Positions 6,880-12,998 of a stretch of DNA of 12,998 bases are shown here, piece by piece. The stretch's first letter is position 1, and every line of letters begins with the position of its first letter. Origin of the DNA: HGM05232 sp036661515 (lineage in GTDB: Bacteria > Bacteroidota > Bacteroidia > Bacteroidales > Muribaculaceae); assembly GCA_036661515.1 (NCBI GenBank), contig JAVWYO010000055.1, positions 1 to 12,998 on the forward strand. Reading direction: 5' to 3'. The notes under the pieces were generated by a model. It searched no databases, had not been told where the DNA came from, and was given only the letters and a program-made list of their open reading frames with translations. The translations under genes and the position numbers were made by a program.

Positions 6880-8895
6880 ATGAAAAAAAGATTACCGATT
6901 ATTAAAAATGATCCTTGGCTTGAACCATATTCCGATGCCATAGAGGGCAGATATGAATATATGCTAAGGAAAGAAGAGAATCTTACCGCTGGAATAGGAA
7001 CTTTGAGTGACTTTGCCAACGCACATAAATACTTTGGGCTTCATCGCACAAAAAGTGGCTGGATATTCCGTGAATGGGCTCCTAATGCTTCTGCGATAGG
7101 CTTAATCGGTACATTCAATGATTGGAAAGAAACCGATAAGTACAAGCTGAGTAGTCTCGAAAATGGGGTGTGGGAGCTGAAATTATCACCTAAGGCAATA
7201 GCTCATGGCGATTTATTTAAGTTGAAAATGCACTGGAACGGAGGCGACGCTGATAGGATTCCTGCTTATGCAACAAGAGTGGTGCAAGATGAGCAAACAA
7301 ATATTTTCACTGCGCAAGTGTGGGCACCCGAAGAGCCATATCAATTTAAGATAAAGAAATTTAAACCATGCGTGTCGCCATTGCTAATATATGAATGTCA
7401 TATAGGAATGGCGCAAAATAGCGAATGTGTTGGCACTTATAATGAATTTCGTGAAAAGGTATTGCCACGTGTTGCCGATGATGGATATAATACCATTCAG
7501 ATTATGGCAATACAAGAGCACCCTTATTATGGCTCATTTGGATACCATGTGTCGAGTTTCTTTGCTGCATCAAGCCGATTTGGAACGCCCGATGACTTAA
7601 AGGCTTTAATTGATGAAGCACACCGCATGGGAATTGCTGTAATAATGGATATTGTTCACTCGCATGCCGTGAAAAATGAGATTGAAGGACTCGGTCGATT
7701 TGACGGAAGTTACAATCAATATTTCTATGGCGATGACAGGCGTGAACACCCTGCTTGGGATTCTTTATGCTTCGACTATGGCAAAAATGAAGTACTTCAT
7801 TTCTTACTTTCTAATTGTAAATTTTGGCTCGAAGAATATAATTTCGATGGATTCCGTTTTGATGGAGTAACGTCAATGCTATATTATAATCATGGTCTCG
7901 GAAAGGCCTTTAGCAATTATGATGATTATTATAATAACGATCAAGATGTAGATGCCATTACTTATTTATCTCTTTCTAATAAATTGATACACGAAGTAAA
8001 TCCAAACGCTATAACAATTGCCGAAGAAATGAGCGGAATACCTGGACTTGCAATACGTGTGAAAGATGGCGGAATAGGCTTCGACTATCGCATGGCAATG
8101 GGAATACCCGATTACTGGATAAAAACAATTAAAGAAAAGAAAGATGAAGAATGGCGCCCTACTGCCATATTTTGGGAGCTAACAAATCGTCGTGCCGATG
8201 AAAAGACTATTAGCTATGCCGAGAGTCATGATCAAGCATTGGTTGGCGACAAAACTATAATATTTAGACTAATTGATGCCGATATGTATTGGCACATGAT
8301 GGTAGGCGACAATGCAATGAGCGTTGAACGTGGCATTGCACTTCACAAGATGATACGATTAGTGACCTGTTCTACTATCAACGGAGGTTACCTCAACTTT
8401 ATGGGAAACGAATTTGGACACCCCGAATGGATAGATTTCCCCCGCGAAGGTAACGGATGGTCTTATAAATATGCACGTCGCCAATGGGAACTTGTCGACC
8501 GTGAAGATTTGAAATATCAATATCTTGGCAATTTTGATAAAGACATGCTTAATGTAATCGGTAAGACTCCTAATTTTCAAGCCCTTTCCGTTGATAAATT
8601 ATGGGAAAAAGACGATGACCAAGTACTTGCTTTCAAACGTGGAGACTTAGTATTTGTATTTAATTTCAGCCCTTTCAAATCATTTACCGATTATGGAATA
8701 TTGGCACCAATAGGGGAATATGACATGGTGATGAGTAGCGATAATTCTCGTTATGGCGGATTTAATAATGTCGATGAAAAAGTGTCGCATATTACATTAA
8801 ATGACAACTTATATAACCCACAAGGACTTGGCTGGTTACAACTATATCTACCAGCACGCACCGCGCAAATACTCCGACTACGCAAAACAAAATAA
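6880..8895 (+). CDS. glgB: 1,4-alpha-glucan branching enzyme
   Basis: GlgB cuts alpha-1,4 glucan chains and rejoins them through alpha-1,6 bonds during cytosolic glycogen synthesis. The 671-residue protein has CBM48 at about residues 60-150 (REWAPNASAIGLIGTFNDW), a GH13 barrel at about 165-540 and a C-terminal beta domain. Catalytic motifs are complete: MDIVHSH (256-262), GFRFDGV with nucleophile D328, IAEEMSG with acid/base E382, and ESHDQ with transition-state D451. The loop sequences (SMLYYNHG, NFMGNEFGHPEWIDFP) resemble the eukaryotic-type branching enzyme more than the E. coli enzyme, a recognised trait of Bacteroidota GlgB. No other glycogen gene (glgA, glgC, glgP) is adjacent. It has its own promoter and is followed by a strong hairpin, so it appears to be monocistronic or the end of an rsmF-glgB transcript. 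Confidence 0.95.
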   Translation: MKKRLPIIKNDPWLEPYSDAIEGRYEYMLRKEENLTAGIGTLSDFANAHKYFGLHRTKSGWIFREWAPNASAIGLIGTFNDWKETDKYKLSSLENGVWELKLSPKAIAHGDLFKLKMHWNGGDADRIPAYATRVVQDEQTNIFTAQVWAPEEPYQFKIKKFKPCVSPLLIYECHIGMAQNSECVGTYNEFREKVLPRVADDGYNTIQIMAIQEHPYYGSFGYHVSSFFAASSRFGTPDDLKALIDEAHRMGIAVIMDIVHSHAVKNEIEGLGRFDGSYNQYFYGDDRREHPAWDSLCFDYGKNEVLHFLLSNCKFWLEEYNFDGFRFDGVTSMLYYNHGLGKAFSNYDDYYNNDQDVDAITYLSLSNKLIHEVNPNAITIAEEMSGIPGLAIRVKDGGIGFDYRMAMGIPDYWIKTIKEKKDEEWRPTAIFWELTNRRADEKTISYAESHDQALVGDKTIIFRLIDADMYWHMMVGDNAMSVERGIALHKMIRLVTCSTINGGYLNFMGNEFGHPEWIDFPREGNGWSYKYARRQWELVDREDLKYQYLGNFDKDMLNVIGKTPNFQALSVDKLWEKDDDQVLAFKRGDLVFVFNFSPFKSFTDYGILAPIGEYDMVMSSDNSRYGGFNNVDEKVSHITLNDNLYNPQGLGWLQLYLPARTAQILRLRKTK

Positions 8896-8900
8896 TAGCT

Positions 8901-8948
8901 GATTAAACAAAGCAAAGGCGGTTTGTGACCGCCTTTGTTCATTTAATC
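8901..8948 (+). terminator. Intrinsic terminator after glgB
   Basis: CAAAGGCGG (8913-8921) and CCGCCTTTG (8929-8937) form a perfect 9-bp stem around a 7-nt loop, 17 nt after the glgB stop. Outer arms GATTAAA (8901-8907) and TTTAATC (8942-8948) extend the fold. The T-rich tail is short and interrupted, so it may act mainly as an mRNA 3' end. Being near-symmetric it could work in either direction, though no gene converges on it. Confidence 0.75.
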
Positions 8949-9046
8949 AGGTAAACATGACCTACCATATTTAAAATTCAAATAGCGAGATAGAAAGTTA
9001 GAACCACTATGCACTTTTTTCGCAAAATTCAACCGCCATGCCTCAC
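8949..9046. other. Intergenic stretch with no recognised gene
   Basis: This is the first part of the 432-bp gap between glgB and sdhC. I see no reading frame of note, RNA gene or promoter here. The only structure is the left arm (9014-9024) of an inverted repeat whose partner lies at 9079-9089. Confidence 0.4.
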
Positions 9047-9089
9047 TATCTTTGTAATACCCAGCCAATAAACTAAAATGCGAAAAAAG
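9014..9089. repeat. 11-bp inverted repeat around a -7-like element
   Basis: CTTTTTTCGCA (9014-9024) and TGCGAAAAAAG (9079-9089) are exact inverted copies 54 nt apart. A -7-like box lies between them, and the right arm overlaps the ATG of the small ORF. Because the left arm is upstream of the expected transcript, a role as paired protein-binding sites is more likely than an RNA hairpin. The A/T tracts make chance possible. Confidence 0.3.
9047..9054 (+). promoter_or_regulatory. -7-like element before the small ORF
   Basis: TATCTTTG matches TAnnTTTG fully and lies 23 nt before the ATG at 9078. No -33 TTG/TTTG is seen 19-21 nt upstream, so the promoter call is weak. Confidence 0.3.
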
Positions 9090-9236
9090 GGTGCGTACAC
9101 TGCGTACCGTGCGTACACAAAAAATATAAACAGTTCTCTAAATATCCACCACAAGGCTGAAATAGGAACCGAAGTGCACGACACACCTCAAAGAATTAGA
9201 CAATCATGTATTCATATTAAAGATTTTTTTCTGTAA
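9078..9236 (+). CDS. Possible 52-residue small protein with repeated Ala-Tyr units
   Basis: An ATG at 9078-9080 opens a 52-codon frame ending in TAA at 9234-9236, four nt before the -33 box of the sdhC promoter. The peptide starts MRKKGAYTAYRAYTKNI; the AYT-AYR-AYT part is encoded by three tandem 9-bp repeats. It has no signal peptide, membrane segment or recognised domain, and is basic at the start. A -7-like box and an A-rich leader precede it, which is the only evidence for expression. It may be a real small gene, the remnant of a longer decayed gene, or chance. No function is proposed. Confidence 0.22.
   Translation: MRKKGAYTAYRAYTKNINSSLNIHHKAEIGTEVHDTPQRIRQSCIHIKDFFL
9092..9118 (+). 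repeat. Three tandem 9-bp repeats
   Basis: TGCGTACAC, TGCGTACCG and TGCGTACAC follow each other without spacers; the first and third are identical and the middle differs at the last two bases. The unit length keeps the reading frame of the overlapping small ORF. Copy number could vary by slippage between strains. Confidence 0.75.
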
Positions 9237-9239
9237 TTC

Positions 9240-9270
9240 TTGTGAATACGAGTAATAAGAGGTATTTTTG
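9240..9270 (+). promoter_or_regulatory. Promoter of the sdhCAB operon
   Basis: TTG (9240-9242) is followed after 20 nt by TATTTTTG (9263-9270), matching the Bacteroidota -33/-7 consensus. Transcription should begin near 9275, giving a leader of about 53 nt to the sdhC ATG. No obvious repeat or operator lies in the leader. Confidence 0.7.
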
Positions 9271-9327
9271 TGCAAATATTACGCAAATTACAACTAATAC
9301 AATTTAATAATTTAATTCAGAACTACT

Positions 9328-10143
9328 ATGTGGTTAACAAAATCATCGATAGGTAGAAAAACAGTGATGGCTATCACGGGTCTTTTTCTTGTCCTATTTG
9401 TAACCTTTCATGTGCTGATGAATGCCGTAGCCGTTATATCTCCTGAGGGATATGATGCTGTGTGCGAGTTTCTTGGTGCCAATTGGTATGCGTTAGCGGC
9501 GACAGCTGTACTTGCTGCCGGTTTCGTAATACACATTATCTTATCTTTTTGGATTTCTTGCCAAAATATGAGAGCACGTGGAAATGATTCTTATGCAGTA
9601 GGAAAGCGTCCTAAACAAGTTGAATGGGCTTCTCAAAACATGCTTGTTCTCGGTATTCTTGTAGTGTGCTTTATGTTAGTACACCTTATCCAATTTTGGT
9701 ACAAAATGCAATGGCAAGAACTTATTGGCTCTGAATATGTTGCCAATGGCGTTGCTATTCACCCTGCCGATGGACAGTTTTTCCTTTATTGGGCATTTAA
9801 AGATTGGTGGACTCTTGCAGTATATCTTGTAGGTTTTGCCGCTCTTTGGTTTCACATGTCACACGGATTTTGGAGTGCATTCCAATCTCTTGGAGTTAAC
9901 AACAACATTTGGATGTCTCGCCTTCGTTCTACAGCTATGGGTTGGGCTACAGTTGTTTGCCTTTTATTCGCCGTAGAAGGGGTCGTGTTTACACTTCGTG
10001 CAAACTGTCCTGCATCTTATACACCAGTTATCGAAAATGCTACAAAAGTAGCAAACGGTACGGCAAATACTCCTTGTGGAGCTAATTGCCCTGGTTGTCC
10101 TAAATGCGCAAATACCGAATGTCAATCTGTAGGCTGTAATTAA
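9328..10143 (+). CDS. sdhC: Succinate dehydrogenase/fumarate reductase cytochrome b subunit
   Basis: This membrane anchor carries heme b and links quinol oxidation to the catalytic subunits. The 271-residue protein has five hydrophobic segments, roughly at 12-34, 54-78, 104-127, 155-178 and 203-224, as in the single-anchor, diheme (B-type, Wolinella-like) complexes. MWLTKSSIGRKTVMAITG is the typical N-terminus. Histidines H28, H69, H119 and H176 or H179 lie in the first four segments and are the likely heme ligands. Residues 225-271 form an unusual extra tail with six cysteines at 250, 254, 257, 260, 265 and 270. With five membrane segments and an inside N-terminus, that tail would face the periplasm; this topology is inferred from the family. 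It is the first gene of the operon, 28 nt before sdhA. In anaerobic Bacteroidales the complex usually runs as fumarate reductase (also named FrdC). Confidence 0.93.
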   Translation: MWLTKSSIGRKTVMAITGLFLVLFVTFHVLMNAVAVISPEGYDAVCEFLGANWYALAATAVLAAGFVIHIILSFWISCQNMRARGNDSYAVGKRPKQVEWASQNMLVLGILVVCFMLVHLIQFWYKMQWQELIGSEYVANGVAIHPADGQFFLYWAFKDWWTLAVYLVGFAALWFHMSHGFWSAFQSLGVNNNIWMSRLRSTAMGWATVVCLLFAVEGVVFTLRANCPASYTPVIENATKVANGTANTPCGANCPGCPKCANTECQSVGCN

Positions 10144-10171
10144 TTAATGAACCTCAAAATTTTATTGAGAC

Positions 10172-12157
10172 ATGGAAGAAATTAAAAAAGATTCAACAAA
10201 GAATGCTACTCAGCCGGTAATCGACTCGAAGATTCCTGAAGGGCCTATCGCTGAGAAGTGGACTAATTATAAAGCACATCAAAAATTAGTGAACCCTTCA
10301 AACAAACGTCGCCTTGACGTTATAGTTGTGGGAACTGGATTAGCTGGTGCTTCAGCTGCTTCATCTCTTGCCGAGATGGGGTTCAACGTCCTTAACTTTT
10401 GCATTCAAGACTCTCCTCGTCGTGCTCACTCTATCGCTGCACAAGGGGGTATCAATGCTGCTAAGAATTATCAAAATGACGGTGACTCGGTTTATCGTTT
10501 ATTCTATGATACCGTTAAAGGTGGTGACTATCGTGCTCGCGAAGCAAATGTATATCGCCTTGCCGAAGTTTCTAACAATATTATCGACCAATGCGTTGCT
10601 CAAGGCGTGCCTTTTGCTCGTGAATATGGTGGACTTCTTGACAACCGCTCTTTTGGTGGTGCTCAAGTATCGCGTACATTCTATGCTCGTGGTCAAACGG
10701 GACAACAACTTCTTCTTGGTGCATACTCTTCGCTAAATCGCCAAATTCAATTGGGTAAAGTTAAGAGCTACAACCGTTATGATATGCAAGATGTCGTTAT
10801 GATTGACGGTCGCGCTCGTGGTATTATTGCAAAGAATCTTATTACTGGTAAACTTGAACGCTTTGCTGCTCATGCAGTTGTTATTGCTACGGGGGGATAT
10901 GGAAATGTTTATTTCCTTTCTACTAATGCTATGTCTTGTAATTGTAGCGCTGCTATGGCTTGCTACCGTAAAGGTGCTTATTTTGCAAATCCTGCTTACG
11001 TGCAAATTCACCCTACTTGCATTCCTGTTCATGGTGATAAGCAATCTAAGCTTACGTTAATGTCGGAATCACTTCGTAATGATGGACGTATATGGGTACC
11101 TAAAAAACTTGAAGATGCTAAAAAACTTCAAGCCGGCACTCTTCAAGGTCGTGATATTCCTGAAGCCGATCGCGACTATTACTTGGAACGTCGTTACCCT
11201 GCTTTTGGTAACCTTGTACCTCGTGATGTTGCATCTCGCGCAGCTAAAGAACGTTGCGACAAAGGATATGGCGTAAACAATACTGGACTTGCTGTATTCC
11301 TCGATTTCAACGATGCTATTGCTCGTCTTGGTGAGGACGCTGTTCGTCAAAGATATGGCAATCTATTCGACATGTATGAAGAGATTACCGACGTGAATCC
11401 TTACAATAACCCAATGATGATTTATCCTGCTATACACTACACTATGGGCGGTATTTGGGTAGATTATGAGCTACAAACTTCATTAAAAGGATTATTTGCT
11501 ATCGGCGAATGTAACTTCTCCGATCACGGCGCTAATCGACTTGGAGCTTCAGCTCTTATGCAAGGACTTGCCGATGGATACTTCGTCCTTCCTTATACAA
11601 TTCAAAACTATCTTTCGGATCAAATATCTGTACCTCGTTTCAGCACCGATGCGCCTGAATTTGCAGCAACAGAAAAAGCAGTACAAACTAAGGTTGATCA
11701 CCTTATGAACATTAAGGGTAAAGAATCAGTTGATGCCATTCACAAAAAATTTGGTCGCCTTATGTGGGATTACGCTGGTATGGCGCGCACAAAAGAAGGT
11801 CTTGAAGAAGCATTGGTAAAAATGAAAGAAATTCGTAAAGAATTTGAAACCAATCTTTTCATACCTGGTGGACAAGAAGGCATGAATGTTGAACTTGACA
11901 AAGCTATACGCCTTAACGATTTTATAACAATGGGCGAACTTGTTGCTTATGATGCTATTAATCGCGATGAAAGTTGTGGCGGACACTTCCGTGACGAATA
12001 TCAAACCGAAGAAGGCGAAGCAAAACGTGATGATAAAAACTTCTTCTATGTCTCTTGTTGGGATTATCCAGGAAACGATAATGACGCTCCTAAGCTAATC
12101 AAAGAAGAACTTCATTATGAGGCTATTAAGGTTCAAACACGTAATTATAAGGCTTAA
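10172..12157 (+). CDS. sdhA: Succinate dehydrogenase/fumarate reductase flavoprotein subunit
   Basis: The 661-residue catalytic subunit reduces fumarate to succinate or runs the reverse, on the cytoplasmic face of the membrane. Residues 49-73 hold the FAD-binding Rossmann motif (VGTGLAGASAA). H86 in RAHSIAAQGG is the expected covalent FAD attachment site. Substrate-site residues are visible: H422 in IHYTMGGI, R351 in LVPRDVASRA (the proton-shuttling Arg) and R456 in GANRLGAS. The C-terminal helical domain (about 500-610) is complete. Residues 1-45 form a longer polar N-terminus, typical of the Bsu/Hpy-type subgroup that pairs with one cytochrome b subunit. The gene lies 28 nt after sdhC and 24 nt before sdhB. 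T-ending codons (GCT, CTT, CGT) dominate, suggesting high expression. Direction of catalysis in vivo is inferred from the anaerobic lineage (alternative symbol frdA). Confidence 0.96.
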   Translation: MEEIKKDSTKNATQPVIDSKIPEGPIAEKWTNYKAHQKLVNPSNKRRLDVIVVGTGLAGASAASSLAEMGFNVLNFCIQDSPRRAHSIAAQGGINAAKNYQNDGDSVYRLFYDTVKGGDYRAREANVYRLAEVSNNIIDQCVAQGVPFAREYGGLLDNRSFGGAQVSRTFYARGQTGQQLLLGAYSSLNRQIQLGKVKSYNRYDMQDVVMIDGRARGIIAKNLITGKLERFAAHAVVIATGGYGNVYFLSTNAMSCNCSAAMACYRKGAYFANPAYVQIHPTCIPVHGDKQSKLTLMSESLRNDGRIWVPKKLEDAKKLQAGTLQGRDIPEADRDYYLERRYPAFGNLVPRDVASRAAKERCDKGYGVNNTGLAVFLDFNDAIARLGEDAVRQRYGNLFDMYEEITDVNPYNNPMMIYPAIHYTMGGIWVDYELQTSLKGLFAIGECNFSDHGANRLGASALMQGLADGYFVLPYTIQNYLSDQISVPRFSTDAPEFAATEKAVQTKVDHLMNIKGKESVDAIHKKFGRLMWDYAGMARTKEGLEEALVKMKEIRKEFETNLFIPGGQEGMNVELDKAIRLNDFITMGELVAYDAINRDESCGGHFRDEYQTEEGEAKRDDKNFFYVSCWDYPGNDNDAPKLIKEELHYEAIKVQTRNYKA

Positions 12158-12181
12158 TTAACGATTAAAAAGAAAGAAAAA

Positions 12182-12937
12182 ATGGATACAAATATAAGTT
12201 TTAAGCTTAAAGTATGGCGCCAGGCTGGTCCTAAAGAAAAAGGACATTTTGAAATATATCCTATGGAGGATATTTCTGGCGACACATCGTTCCTTGAGAT
12301 GCTCGACATCTTGAATGAGCAACTTGTAATGAAAGGTGAAGAACCTATCGTCTTTGACCATGACTGCCGCGAAGGTATATGTGGTATGTGCTCGCTCTAT
12401 GTCAACGGACACCCTCATGGACCTGCAACTGGTGCCACAACATGTCAATTATATATGCGTCGATTCCATGAAGGAGAAACTATAACAGTGGAACCTTGGC
12501 GCTCAGCCGCATTCCCAGTTATTAAGGACTTAATGGTTGACCGTAATGCTTTTGATAAAATACAACAAGCTGGTGGATACATCTCATTCAACTGCGGTGG
12601 AGCTCAAGATGCTAACGCACTTCCTATCTCTAAAGTTGCTGCCGATGAATCGATGGACGCTGCTGCTTGTATTGGCTGTGGAGCGTGCGTTGCTGCTTGT
12701 AAGAATGGCTCTGCTATGCTTTTTGTCTCAGCTAAAATCAGCCAATTTGCATTACTTCCTCAAGGAAAAATTGAAGCTAAAGCACGTGTTAAAGCTATGG
12801 TACGTAAAATGGACGAACTCGGATTTGGTAACTGTACTAACACAGGAGCCTGCGCCGCAGAATGCCCAAAGAACATATCATTAAGCAACATTGCCCGTCT
12901 TAACCGCGAATTTATCTGCGCCAAGAGCTGCGACTAA
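12182..12937 (+). CDS. sdhB: Succinate dehydrogenase/fumarate reductase iron-sulfur subunit
   Basis: This 251-residue subunit carries electrons between the cytochrome b quinol site and the flavin through three Fe-S clusters. The [2Fe-2S] ligands are C62, C67, C70 and C88 (DCREGICGMC, then TTCQ). CIGCGACVAAC gives C163, C166 and C169, which with C228 (ECPKN) bind [4Fe-4S]. C173, C218 and C224 bind [3Fe-4S]. No ligand is missing, and the length is normal for the family. Two further cysteines near the end (C246, C250) are not part of the known cluster set. An A-rich stretch (AAAAAGAAAGAAAAA) directly precedes the ATG and probably serves as the translation start region. It is the last gene of the operon, followed by a strong hairpin (alternative symbol frdB). 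Confidence 0.96.
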   Translation: MDTNISFKLKVWRQAGPKEKGHFEIYPMEDISGDTSFLEMLDILNEQLVMKGEEPIVFDHDCREGICGMCSLYVNGHPHGPATGATTCQLYMRRFHEGETITVEPWRSAAFPVIKDLMVDRNAFDKIQQAGGYISFNCGGAQDANALPISKVAADESMDAAACIGCGACVAACKNGSAMLFVSAKISQFALLPQGKIEAKARVKAMVRKMDELGFGNCTNTGACAAECPKNISLSNIARLNREFICAKSCD

Positions 12938-12955
12938 TCCGCTTTTTAGATACAA

Positions 12956-12998
12956 AACATAATAGGGTGCACCCAGCCAGGTGCACCCTATTTATGTT
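12956..12998 (+). terminator. Intrinsic terminator of the sdhCAB operon
   Basis: AATAGGGTGCACC (12961-12973) and GGTGCACCCTATT (12980-12992) form a perfect 13-bp stem with a 6-nt loop, 23 nt after the sdhB stop. After one bulged T, AACAT and ATGTT add five more pairs. The window ends at the base of the hairpin, so any following T-run cannot be seen. Confidence 0.85.

Noticed and set aside
8751..8942. Minus-strand 63-codon frame overlapping the end of glgB
   Set aside because: It starts inside the terminator hairpin and runs antisense to GlgB; a chance frame.
9092..9118. Short direct repeats considered as a CRISPR array
   Set aside because: The units are 9 bp with no spacers between them and no cas genes nearby.
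10499..12448. Several 69-103 codon antisense frames opposite sdhA and sdhB
   Set aside because: They are by-products of the biased codon use of the sense genes, with composition unlike proteins and no promoter or family motif.

Overview
This window looks like ordinary chromosomal DNA from a gut-type Bacteroidota, most likely of the order Bacteroidales; Muribaculaceae is possible but cannot be settled from sequence alone. The evidence is the AT-rich composition, A-rich leaders without clear Shine-Dalgarno sites, repeated Bacteroidota-type promoters (-33 TTG/TTTG, about 20 bp, -7 TAnnTTTG), a three-gene succinate dehydrogenase/fumarate reductase operon with one large cytochrome b subunit, and a long GlgB that begins with CBM48. 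I see no rRNA, tRNA, CRISPR array, intact insertion sequence, phage gene or recognisable defence system.

Left part, minus strand (1-5160). A possible truncated gene start lies at the left edge. Next is a secreted GH36 alpha-galactosidase with its own promoter and an 80-nt leader that can form a 5'-terminal stem-loop. A cluster follows, transcribed leftward: an RsmI-like methyltransferase, an MBL-fold hydrolase of the YycJ/WalJ type, and glutamate racemase MurI. The first two genes abut exactly (stop TAG followed at once by ATG). Consensus promoters inside the 5' ends of the longest methyltransferase and murI reading frames argue that both proteins start further in than the longest frames suggest.

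Middle part, plus strand (5377-8895). An RsmF-like rRNA m5C methyltransferase and a glycogen branching enzyme GlgB each follow a TATATTTG -7 element. The divergent gap between the two methyltransferase genes holds a 136-bp imperfect palindrome resembling a MITE. A strong hairpin follows glgB.

Right part, plus strand (8949-12998). A 430-bp gap contains a possible 52-codon ORF, with three tandem 9-bp repeats in its 5' end, placed just before a consensus promoter for sdhCAB. That operon encodes the membrane cytochrome b, flavoprotein and iron-sulfur subunits and ends in a strong hairpin at the window edge. In anaerobic Bacteroidales this complex normally works as fumarate reductase, making succinate. 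The main protein oddity is a six-cysteine C-terminal tail on the cytochrome b subunit.

Overall, the window is core metabolism (galactoside and glycogen handling, cell-wall D-glutamate, rRNA modification, anaerobic respiration). I found no convincing new multi-gene system. The items most worth a second look are the MITE-like palindrome, the cysteine-rich SdhC tail and the repeat-bearing small ORF.
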